DNA of 64,000 nt. Origin: Brachyhypopomus gauderio (taxonomy: Eukaryota > Chordata > Actinopteri > Gymnotiformes > Hypopomidae). Position numbers and translations under genes: made by a program. The stretch covers positions 23,574,851 to 23,638,850 of the forward strand of contig NC_135218.1 of the NCBI RefSeq assembly GCF_052324685.1, read 5' to 3'. Shown piece after piece: positions 34,263 to 53,517 of this stretch (position 1 is its first letter; every line of letters begins with the position of its first letter). Below the pieces are notes generated by a model. It made no database searches. It saw only the letters and a list, made by a program, of their open reading frames with translations, and was not told the origin of the DNA.

Positions 34263-36578
34263 AGCGAGTTGGAGAGAATAAGTGAGATACTTTGTTGGAA
34301 CATCTCAAAGCTCCTTAATCCTGAGGAGCTTTGAGATCTTGTGTTCTTATGAGCTCTCCCCTAGTGAGCACGTTGAACTGGGAGACTCTGTTCTCTGTAG
34401 ACAACCCCCCCCCCCCACATGCCCCTGTTTGTCCTTTATAATTTGTTTGAGGGATATGCTGGCTAGAACCAGAATGTAGTTGAGGATATGGACAGCCAGT
34501 GTGGACTCCCGCTGGCTGAGGTCAAAGTGCACAAGAACACGGAGGAATATAAAGTGGAGCCTGCGTATTTGTTGGAAGTGTCCACAGGGCACAGTGACTC
34601 TCTTCTCCTGCCTCCCACGACCCTAGACGTCCTTCACCCTGTCCTGGAGCACATACCTGCTGGCCAAGCATCCAGTGGTGTAGGAGCAGATCCACGAGGA
34701 AGTGGACCGCGTGCTGGATGGGCGTGTGCCGACCGCTGACGATTTTCCTCAGCTGCAACTCATTAGGGCACTCGTCAAAGAAACTCTCAGGTGGGGCCCT
34801 GCTGACCTTTGATCCCTCACTCGGACAGGAAACCTAACACGTGTCTGACCTGCTGCGGGTCTCCTGCAGACTCTACCCCGTGCTTCCTGGAAACGGCCGC
34901 ATCACTCAGGATGACCTTGTTGTCGGAGGCTACTTCATCCCTAAAGGGGTAGGACCAGGCACAGGGGACACGTCGAAGGGGTGGGACCAGGCACAGGGGA
35001 CACGTCGAAGGGGTGGGACCAGGCACAGGGGACACACGTCGAAGGGGTGGGACCAGGCACGGGGGACACACGTCGAAGGGGTGGGACCAGGCACGGGGGA
35101 CACGCGTCGAAGGGGTGGGACCAGGCACGGGGGACACGCGTCGAAGGGGTGGGACCAGGCACGGGGGACACGCGTCGAAGGGGTGGGACCAGGCACGGGG
35201 GACACGCGTCGAAGGGGTGGGACCAGGCACGGGGGACACGCGTCGAAGGGGTGGGACCAGGCACGGGGGACACGCGTCGAAGGGGTGGGACCAGGCACGG
35301 GGGACACACGTCGAAGGGGTGGGACCAGGCACGGGGGACACACGTCGAAGGGGTGGGACCAGGCACGGGGGACACGCGTCGAAGGGGTGGGACCAGGCAC
35401 GGGGGACACGCGTCGAAGGGGTGGGACCAGGCACGGGGGACACGCGTCGAAGGGGTGGGACCAGGCACGGGGGACACGCGTCGAAGGGGTGGGACCAGGC
35501 ACGGGGGACACGCGTCGAAGGGGTGGGACCAGGCACGGGGGACACGCGTCGAAGGGGTGGGACCAGGCACGGGGGACACGCGTCGAAGGGGTGGGACCAG
35601 GCACGGGGGACACACGTCGAAGGGGTGGGACCAGGCACGGGGGACACACGTCGAAGGGGTGGGACCAGGCACAGGGGACACACGTCGAAGGGGTGGGACC
35701 AGGCACAGGGGACACACGTCGAAGGGGTGGGACCAGGCACGGGGGACACGTTGTTTCTAGTGGCATGATTTCACGTTGCAGCATATAAGCATCTTGACAT
35801 CTCCATGAGAGTTACGTTACGTTCTGTCACACGGCAAATGGCGTTTAAGGCGTAAGTGGTGCTGCCGTTGGACACCTAACTCCTCTTCCTCACCTAACTC
35901 CTCTTCCTCACCTAGCTCCTCTTCCTCTCTGTCTCGTCGGTCAGACCCAGTTGGCCCTTTGTCATTACTCCACGTCCATGGACGAGGAGAATTTCCCCCG
36001 AGCAAATGACTTCTGTCCAGACCGCTGGCTCCGCCGGGACGTTTCGGAGCGCGTGGACAACTTCGGCTCTATTCCCTTCGGCTATGGCCTCCGTAGTTGC
36101 ATCGGCAGGAGAATAGCAGAGCTTGAGATGTACTTGGCTCTCACACAGGTGTGTGTGTGTGTGTGTGTGTGTGTGTACATGTAAGGACACAATTCCACCT
36201 TGTATCAAAGCAGAGATGAAAAGTCTGACTGAAATACAATACTGCGTTCACTACCTTATCCTGTGGAACTATAATAATGTCTCGCCCTCCTTATGTCATA
36301 CTGAGATTAAATAAAGTTCAGGTTCATGCCTCTGAGGATATTAAATTGAACTCCACGTCAAACAAGCTTCAGAGGTTTTGTGTACTGTGAACTGTCCACT
36401 GTAACACACGTGTTTGAGCTGTGTGGATTCTTTAACACTCCTATGTTTTCATCTCTTCAAGCTTCTTCAGAACTTCCGCATCGAGGTGTCTCCGCTGACA
36501 GGTGAAGTCCACGCTAAGACCCATGGTCTGCTCTGCCCTGGAGTCCCCATCAACGTCAAGTTTGTGGACCGTGTGTAG
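30467..36578 (+). CDS. cyp27c1: CYP27C1, retinoid 3,4-desaturase P450, with one in-frame TAG
   Basis: CYP27C1 is a mitochondrial P450 that converts vitamin A1 to A2, red-shifting photoreceptors in fish and amphibians. Exons: 30467-30739, 32599-32789, 32933-33132, 33516-33725, 33868-34031, 34627-34790, 34870-34948, 35945-36148, 36462-36578. Phases join to 534 codons (human protein about 537). Signatures match CYP27C1: [50 protein letters not shown]. The I-helix AGVDT is at the exon 5/6 junction, the KETLR (ExxR) motif near 397-401, and the haem motif [12 protein letters not shown] has Cys479. Codon 365 (34681-34683) is TAG in HPVV[14 protein letters not shown], where the family usually has Gln. 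All else is intact, so the lesion is very recent, polymorphic or a sequencing error. Repeats: hAT element in intron 1, TG tracts, and a 34-base array in intron 7. Confidence 0.93.
31951..31984. repeat. Perfect 15-bp palindrome in cyp27c1 intron 1
   Basis: AGAATGATCAAAACA and its exact reverse complement flank the 4-base centre CGTA. It lies just upstream of the hAT element. It could form a cruciform or bind a dimeric factor; function unknown. Confidence 0.75.
32028..32427. mobile_element. Non-autonomous hAT-type DNA transposon in cyp27c1 intron 1
   Basis: The ends are CAGTGGTTCCCAAA and its reverse complement TTTGGGAACCACTG. The flanks read TCTTAGGC on the left and CCTTAGGC on the right, an 8-base target-site duplication with one mismatch, as expected for hAT elements. 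The inside has no transposase. From about 32124 it contains TAGGGATGCACCGATTCCGA, which looks like the end of a second, different hAT-type element inserted within the first; its other end was not found. Confidence 0.8.
33133..33297 (+). repeat. (GT)n microsatellite forming the exon 3 donor of cyp27c1
   Basis: Exon 3 ends GAGG and the intron begins with about 35 uninterrupted GT units, then GCGT-interrupted repeat to 33297. The 5' splice site is therefore the first unit of a microsatellite. Confidence 0.9.
33780..33857 (+). repeat. (TG)n microsatellite before cyp27c1 exon 5
   Basis: About 38 TG units followed by CGCGCGTTCAG, the exon 5 acceptor. A related tract lies at 34184-34260 in intron 5. 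Confidence 0.9.
34943..35757 (+). repeat. 32/34-bp minisatellite, about 24 copies, starting at the exon 7 donor of cyp27c1
   Basis: The unit reads AAGGGGTGGGACCAGGCAC then GGGGGACACGCGTCG. The first unit spans the exon-intron junction (CCTAAAGGG|GTAGGACCAGG), so the array seems to have grown from the splice site. The first two spacings are 32 bases and the rest 34. Central copies carry ACGCGT and outer copies ACACGT, giving a block structure of variants. Because of the composition all frames stay open for hundreds of codons; these frames are not genes. Confidence 0.95.
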
Positions 36579-38100
36579 ATCCTACAACTCCTAAATGTGT
36601 TCATGCATCTATCAACTTTTGCTCACATTTTTCTTTCTTTTAAATCAAACATCTCTTAATGAATGTGCTGAGAGCAAAGAGTGTTGGCAAACATCTTTAT
36701 GAATAATGACATTCACATTATGCAGCAAAATGACTTTTAGTTAAAGAAAACCTCGCTTACCTTAAAACAAATCTGTTTATTAAGGTTCTGGTGATTTAGA
36801 TTTTTTTTTAATCAAAACAAAAAAAACTAGATGGAAAGTGTTTGGAATTCTTAACAATCATCAATTCTATAACTGTTATTTTAGTATTGGTTAATGCCCC
36901 ACTGGGATTTTGTTTCCTGTCAAGCAGCCTTGCTCAGTATGGGGATCAGAAATTATCTATTGTTGGGATGTAACATGTGGATTTGTGGTGGTGTAGTAGT
37001 GTCAGGATGACATGGTCTCTGTACAGGGATCAGTGGTGATGTCGGTGTCAGGATGACATGGTCTCTGTACAGGGATCAGTGGTGATGTCGGTGTCAGGAT
37101 GACATGGTCTCTGTACAGGGATCAGTGGTGATGTCGGTGTCAGGGTGACATGGTCTCTGTACAGGGATCAGTGGTGATGTCGGTGTCAGGGTGACATGGT
37201 CTCTGTACAGGGATCAGTGGTGATGTCGGTGTCAGGGTGACATGGTCTCTGTACAGGGATCAGTGGTGATGTCTGGATGACATGGTCTCTGTACAGGGAT
37301 CAGTGGTGATGTCGGTGTCAGGATAAAACCACCATGAGCCCAAAACTGATTTTGTTCTGTTGCTAAATCTTGCAAAATATCTTAATTTTTGTTCTTAATT
37401 TTTGTTTAATTTAGTACTTCTCATACTTCAAGGAATAATATTTCAATGATCGTATTTGAATAATGAAAGCTTAAAAAAAAAAAAATTACGTAGGCTTAGC
37501 CAAACTTGCATTTTGCCAAATAAGTGAATTGTATAACCTTTTCTTCCAATTTTAAAGTGTGGTAAAGTGAGGGGTCTAGGTATGAAGATCGAAGTTGAGC
37601 GTGACCGAGTGGTACATATGCAGTGAAACAAATGAAAAATCCACATTTTGTTTTTCAATGGTTTTAAATTTTGAACCAGTCCGACTATAAGATTGAAAAC
37701 TTATTTTTCTACTTGTGCGGAAAGCTGTATATGAACAGGTTGTTTGTTTTGTGTAGACTGACTGAATGATGCATTCTCATTGTAGTTTTTGTTCATAAAG
37801 TACTTTACCCAAAATTTTAACATTTTATAATGTATAGATGTTTACCAGTTAGGTCCTTAGATCAGGTACACAGTGTATGTCATAAGGGCAGCACAGTGAG
37901 CCAATACATTTTAAACTGGATCATTCGATTTTTTTCTTTTTATCTGTTGCACATCAACTTTGATTCTTCTATGCAAATAGTGTAAAACTATCATTAATTT
38001 ACATACATTGGTGTTGAATGTATAAATGAATTGTGAAATTAATTTTAATAAAGATTGATTTTACTAGATAAAATCAAGAACTTTGTGTTAATAGGTGAAA
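36579..38100. other. cyp27c1 3' flank with a 46-bp minisatellite
   Basis: About seven copies of a 46-base unit containing GGTCTCTGTACAGGGATCAG lie at 36990-37322, the last one shortened. An AATAAA at 38047-38052 may end a long cyp27c1 3' UTR, but this is uncertain. The rest is AT-rich. Confidence 0.7.
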
Positions 38101-39100
38101 CAGACGTTTAGTATAGAATTTGGAATATGTTCACATGGGCCCTGTTGAACTGGATGAATGTAAGGATACACACTTTAAAATGACACAATTCTATCCTTGT
38201 TTTCTCATCTGTGATGCCATGGCTACTAAAATCATTTGGCTGGTAAATGGAAAACACTGTTGTCCACAGCCACTGTTCCTCTGTGGCCCACATCCTTCTC
38301 TCACACGTCAGGCTGGACCTGGGATGAGGGGGCTGGAAGTGGAGGTTTGTGTTTGTGATGTCAGCTTCAGGAATACAGAGCAGCACATTTCTACAGCTCT
38401 TTGCTTCTGCAGAATTATTCTGATGTTTGCATTTTTTCTTTCCTTCTGTGGTTGGCCAAAACACCAAGACCAGGTTATTTTCACTTTCATCCATCCTGCT
38501 TCTCTGTTGAGCTTGTTGCAATAAAACAAACTCTGCATCTAATACACAGATACGTGACGAATGAAGTGAACTGTAAACAAGGCACATGAGCAAAATGGGC
38601 CCCTCTCCCTACTGGGTAGTCAGGTTCACTTCCCCCCCACTACCACACCCATGATTACAGAATCAACAGGTACAAAGGTGCAAACCTAACGGTATACGCA
38701 ATACTTTTGCATGATTTTTTAATTGCTTGTTTTAAAATGATTTTTTAAAAGTAAACCTGTAAATCTATTCACTTAAACATGGCTGTATATGCCGCAGAAT
38801 AAACGCTCAGAATAAACCACACAGTGGGTTTTCCCTCCTAAAGTCGGGGAGCTCTAGTAAGTTAGGTTCCTGTGCTCTCAACACCTAAACCAGACTCATG
38901 ATGGGCTAATTGAAGCCCAGGTTAGGTCAGTCGCCATGCGATATGATGGCCACCCGGTGGCGGTGTGATCCGACATGGTCAAACCAAACGCCGCTTGTGT
39001 GAGGAGTTCTCGGGGTACGAGGAGCGCAAACATTTCTGACATCACACAGTTTGTGTAGCGGCCAGACTTCCACAAACAGTGTCGACGGGGGTCGTGTGTG
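38101..39100. other. Intergenic DNA upstream of map3k2
   Basis: No coding exon, RNA gene or clear repeat was recognised. Open frames on both strands here lack homology or codon structure. Confidence 0.5.
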
Positions 39101-39975
39101 TGTTTGGTGTTCAGACGTGCCGTGTTGGAAGGTTTGCATGTAAACAAACCAGGCCAGACGAACGTGGATCAGGCGACCTCGCAACGTTTTCCGATTTTTT
39201 TTTGTGGTCCATGGTCGCACTGACACAACGAGCCGCGTCCGGATCGCGAAGACATCGACCCGCGTCGCCTGCCCGATATAACCGCGTCTCTTTCGGCCTG
39301 AGGGGGGCAGCGACACCAGCCAGGCGGCCGCCATGCACTCGGGCCTCGGGCTCCGGCTGAAGTTGTGAGGGGGCCACTTCCCAACTTCCGAACCCGAGCG
39401 GGAGGCTGTCGAAGCTCGCGTCGGGCCCGCAGTCGCAGGGGCCCCCCGCGGATGAGGAAGTGAAGCTCCCGCCCAGGTGAAGCCCCAGCCCAGGTGACAC
39501 CGACCCCGGTCGAGCACACCCGAGCCCGCGTTTAAAACCACCGCACCGCGACCTGCTGCACCAACGCGGCTCGCATGAGCCCCCCTGGCCGCTACCGGGG
39601 CTCCTCGGTTTAGCGGCGGACACGACGGGCTTCTGGCGTCCAGGGTTTGGGCCTCAAGAGACGGACAACCGTGATAACGACACACGGCGACCTGTTGGAC
39701 GGCGACCGTGCGCGGTGGTCTAGCGCTAGCCGCGTTAGCCCCAGTGTACTCGGGGTTTAGCCGGCTAGCTGACCTCGTTAGCTCGGTAGCTAGCGACTTT
39801 AACACCAGCCAGCGCGTTAATCACGGCTACACACACTTCACGGTATCCGTGTTTAGTGTGTTTTTAATCAGCCGTCCGGCTAATCAATCACGTCGTCCCT
39901 AGCTAGGCTAACCGCTAAGCTAGCTTAGCCGCGTCCAGCGTTTTAGCACAAACGCTCGTTCAGAAGAACCATTTT

Positions 39976-40011
<36 letters not shown>

Positions 40012-40160
40012 GCGCCTGGTCGTCGTCTGTGGTGTTTTCTGTACGTGTGTGTGATTAAAAGTCCCTCCAGGGGGATTAACACACGTTCAGGTGGTCTGTA
40101 GACCGTCTGACCCAGCCGTGGTAGCTAGTACACACGTTAACGAGACAGCAGTAGTGATGT
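39100..40160 (+). promoter_or_regulatory. CpG island and 5' untranslated region of map3k2
   Basis: A strongly GC- and CpG-rich block, with GCTAGC/GTTAGC words dense at 39720-39935 and a (TG)n tract at 39979-40009. The map3k2 ATG lies at 40568 in an exon that may begin after TGTGTATAG at 40500, so this block is the likely promoter and non-coding first exon. Long open frames here result from the GC content. Confidence 0.55.
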
Positions 40161-40567
40161 GAGGGGGTTTGACAGCACTGGATGTCGTGGGGAGTGTGAG
40201 TGGTTAATTAGTCAAATCACTAGTAAGAGTTCACCGGTTTGGTTATAAGTTATTTTTCTAACTCGCGAACTATATCGTCGAGCACAGAAATGTATATATT
40301 TTTTATAGATTTTGCCAGTTAAGCACCCTTTATTGTTTTGGTGGTTTACAGCTTGCACTTGGTTGCGCTAAACTATTTTGGCTAGATTTGTGCAGCGGAT
40401 TTTTAAATGTTTTTGTCCTGTTTAAATGTATTATTTTACTTATGAAAAAGCTGTGCTTATATTGAAATAATAATAATAAAATCATGTTCCCTGTGTATAG
40501 GAGAAAGGACCCCATTTAATGGGCAAATCCTCTTTCCTGAACTCCTGGGGCAAACTGAGTGGTTATC

Positions 40568-49740
<9,173 letters not shown>

Positions 49741-50399
49741 AATGAGAAGAATAAAAAAATATTTATTTCATGCTTAATGTCTTCCTGGTTTTAATTGGTT
49801 TTTTTTAACAGTACACCCACGTGAAATGTCTCTGCTGAAAAGGGTATTGTTGGTCGACACCAAACTTCTGGGTCAGTAGGGGTGTTCTTATCCTGGAAGT
49901 TCACATCATCATCATCATTGAGCTCAATACTACACAAGGTCCTGTTCTATTCTGTACTGACCTCTGCATTGAAGAGACTCAAGACAACAGATGGTTTTAT
50001 TTAGACTAGAAAATCACAGAATTTCAGGAATTGGAAATGTTTGGAATGTTTACCAATGCCAGACTTCACCCTGGAAATGTAATTCTAGGAAGCAGGGAGT
50101 TTGTGCAGTATGAAGTTACTCGTGTGAAGTATGAGTCACAAAATTGAGCTCAAATTGAGCTTCCTTCAGCTCAAATTTGTCTGAATTCTTTCAGAAGGTT
50201 CTGATGAACCGTATTGACCACAAGCTTTCCCGAACTCGAGTGTGTCCAGTCTGGGGTTTGTGGCCCATTCTGGCAGAACCAAGCACCTTTCTCGGCCTCA
50301 TGGTTTTGCTGATTATTTTAGTGTTGACATTCAGTGGAATTCTTCCTAGCTGACTAGCCTTCAGCTTCAGACTTGTAGTTTGCCATTTTTAATTTACAA

Positions 50400-51060
50400 G
50401 ACGAGGAAATCAAATTTATTTGTATAGCGCTTTTCACAACACATGTTGTCTCAGAGCAGCTTTACAGGATTTACAAGGTTAACAATACCATGGGTCCAAA
50501 TCCCTAATGAGCAAGCCAGAGGCGACAGTGACAAAAAACCCTCAGCTACTTGAAATAAAATTGTTCCAAGATTATTATTCTAACTTATCAAGATGGTACT
50601 TTTTACAGTGTGTCTCTTCCAAAAACACAACAGCCATAACCAGTAAACAAATAAAGGACATTTAGGAAATCTTACCAGAAGAGATTTCAGAGTCACTACT
50701 CTTTTTTTTGCGCCCCCCCCCCCCCCAATCTTTGGAGGACAACTTTATTTCTATGTAAGAATCAAAAGAAAACAATTCTGTACAATCAGTGCAATAGTGA
50801 TAAAAATAATTGGGGTTAGGTGGGCCATACAGCGAAAAGAGGAGGAGAGAAAAGAGGGTCAGTGTTCAGTGTTCATGGTCAGCCACTGGTCAGTGTTCAT
50901 CCACACCGTCCCCTCAAAAGCCCTCAATGTATCTCCCTCAATCTCCCCAAGGGGAGGCCAGGGTTTTTTCTTCTCTATCTGAGTCAGTGAACACATCCAG
51001 CAGAACAATGAACTGATGGTTCACACCATCACACCCCCCCCCCACCCGTCTTCCTATAAG
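50400..51060. repeat. Dispersed fish repeat remnant (TTTATTTGTATAGCGCTTTT type)
   Basis: CAAATTTATTTGTATAGCGC followed by TTTTCACAACACATGTTGTC and GCAGCTTTACAGG is a common teleost repeat tail. The continuation contains CCCCAAGGGGAGGCCAGGGT, typical of the same dispersed family. Poly-C runs lie at about 50715 and 51037. Boundaries are approximate. Confidence 0.6.
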
Positions 51061-51207
51061 TGGTTGCATGTACATAACAAAGGGTGGCCTAATGGAATGC
51101 AAATGTCCCCAGAACTGCCCCCTGGTGGAGACCAGGTAGAAAAAGTGTGGAATGAAAATGCTGGGACTCCTAGTGCCAAAGCTATGAGGAGCATCTTCAG
51201 TGACCTG

Positions 51208-52310
51208 ATTTTTTTTTTTTTTAGTTTATTTATATAGCACTTTTCGCAGACAGTCACAAAGTGCTTTACACTGGAGGAACTGTATAAGTACATAGGTTAG
51301 AAGGGTAAATAAAATTATACAGAATGCATGAACAGGATGTACAATATTAGCATAATAAATGCTATAATACCAGTTGAATGCCTGCTTAAAAGGTGTGTCA
51401 AGTTGTTTTTTAAAAGATTCCATAGAGTCAGCTGACCTCAAAGCCAAAGTGAGTGAGTTCCAGAGATTGGGTGCTATGACCTCGAAGGCCCGATCACCTC
51501 GTGTTTTATGCCAGGTGCGTGGAACAATCAAGAGGTTGGCTTCAGAAGACCTTAGTACCCTCCGAGGTGCATGACCGTGTAGGAGGTCACTAAGGTAGCA
51601 TGGCGCCTGACCCCTTAATGATTTAAAAGCCAGTAAAAGAATCTTAAAATGAACTCTCTGTTCCACCGGCAGCCAGTGAAGCCTCGGTTTTAGCAGCATT
51701 TAGCTGGAGTGATTTGCTAGAGGCCCAGTCTTTGATTGCATTGACACAATTTATGAGCCTAACAAGGCAATTTATTTCACCCGGTGCAAAAAACACATAT
51801 AACTGGATGTCATCAGCAAAAATGTGGTACAAGATGTTACAACTCCCAATTAGCTGACCCAGGGGCAATAAATAAAGTGAAAAAAGCAATGGCCCCAACA
51901 CTGATCCCTGTGGAACCCCACAGTACAGAGCGACAGTGTGCAACCTATTGTCGTTGGAGGACACTGAAAAACTCCTCCCCTCAAGATAACAAACCATTTG
52001 AGGGCTGGTCCAGTGATTCCAACCCAGTCCCTTAGCCTGTCAATCAGTATGGCATGATTGACGTGTCGAAAGCAGGGGTCAAGCACAGAACATTTTCCAG
52101 CATCAGTAGCCATCAGTAAGTCATTTTGAACTTTAACAAGAGCAGACTCTGTAGAGTGCTGCTTTCGAAAACCTGACTGGACGTTGTCATACACCTCATA
52201 TTTGTCCAGGGTAGCAGTCAACTGGTTCGCTACTACCTTCTCCAGGTTTTTGGCTATAAAAGGTAAATTTGAGATCGGTCTAAAATTACTGAGTTCTTCT
52301 GCATCTGCGT
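51208..52310 (-). mobile_element. Truncated L2-clade LINE fragment
   Basis: On the minus strand, translated segments match an L2-type reverse transcriptase: LSNFRPISNL, AKNLEKVVANQLTATLDKYE, SGFRKQHSTESALVKV, HAILIDRLRDWVGITGPALK, GVPQGSVLGPLLFSLYLLPL and the catalytic FADDIQLY. After LNAAKTE the sequence jumps to LHWLPVEQRVHFKILLLAFK and PNLWNSLTLALRS, so roughly 150 codons between palm and C-terminal region are deleted. The 5' part of ORF2 is missing, and frame changes are present. The 3' end carries the TATAAATAAACT-type tail and a run of A (poly-T at 51208-51222 on the plus strand). It is dead and retains no complete ORF. Confidence 0.88.
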
Positions 52311-53517
52311 TTTCTTCCTAATCCTCTTTGGTCCTGTTCCAATCGTTCAAACGTCTCCTTGCACTGCACAATCAGCTTGGCCTCCATTTCCCCTTTTACT
52401 CGCGGGCTCGTGTAATAAGGCCGTTATTACAGATTCCAGTTGCTTCAGTAGGTCGCCGGCTTCGTTCACCAGTTAGTGCATTTATTCCGTGCTCAACAGT
52501 GCTGGCGGTCCGCCTATTGTTGATTTAACACTGACATTGTACAACGTTCACACATTGTACACGTGTTCATCCCTTTATCTGTGTGTCTGCTGCTTGGTTA
52601 CAACCTTTCCTCCTCTCCCACTGTCTCTCTTGTACTTTCCCATTGGCTGGTTAAAGTGGAAGGCTGTGGAATCTGATTGGCTGACTGAAGTGGAAGACCA
52701 TAAGTGACTGGTGATGGTATCACAATGTTATTACAAACAGGAAAGGCTGCTTCTCCTTTAACGTTTGAATTTTGACATCTTTTTAACGGGGCTGGTGTTG
52801 AAAATACTTTTTTATTTAAATAAAGTTACAAATAATGCATCAAAATGTATGTGTAAATGAATAGACGCAAATGTAAATATAATTATTGCATTTGAATCTG
52901 AATTTTGAGCTCAAAGTGTATAAGTGGAACATGTAAATGCAAATTCAGGATTACATTGCCATGTTGATTACATTGCTACACTTCAATCTTGAGACTGATT
53001 TGCTAAATTTCCTGACACCCGTGTGTTATGAAATCTGTTCTCCCACAACTGTTACGGAACACTTGAGGACTGAATAAATGTATAATCCTGTTAATGAACC
53101 ACGTCTAGAGGCAATATCTAAACCTTAACACTAGCATACTGCGCTTTATTACACCACATCTATTTTGGGAAAGAGGCGAACATTCGTGGTAATGTGGTGA
53201 AGGAGCAACGCCTCCACCCTCCCTCAGTGGGCTGTGTGGTGAAGGAGCACCGCCACCCACCCTCACTTCGCTGTTTACTTGGAGCTGTAACCCAGACTTG
53301 ACTTGGTTTACGTCAAATAAACCAACATCGGAAGAAATCAAAACACGACTTGCAAGAAACAGTTTATTTAAGAGTCCTTGCCTTAATTTACGGACGCTGG
53401 AAGGTCTGTACTACCGTATATAGACCTCTGTGGGCGTGCGGTCTGCAGTGTTATCGGACAGGTCCATAAGTTTTCACGCATACGCGACCGGTCGGGACGT
53501 CCGTAACCCGCTTCATC
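52311..53517. other. Intergenic DNA before cyp27a1-like gene
   Basis: No gene or repeat I can name. The part at 53150-53280 contains two diverged copies of GTGGTGAAGGAGCAACGCC-like sequence. The last 150 bases are CpG-richer and probably hold the promoter. Confidence 0.5.

Noticed and set aside
34841-35788. Overlapping open frames of 250-315 codons on both strands
   Set aside because: They run through the 34-base minisatellite and contain only the repeat; homology places the real exon 7 end at 34948.
38927-39805. Minus-strand open frame of 292 codons in the CpG island
   Set aside because: No recognisable domain; GC-rich DNA lacks stops by chance, and the region fits the map3k2 promoter.
51226-52221. 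Reverse transcriptase motifs as a possible retrovirus
   Set aside because: The motifs (GVPQGSVLGPLLF, FADDIQLY, LHWLPVE) are those of a non-LTR L2 LINE, with no LTR, gag, integrase or envelope.
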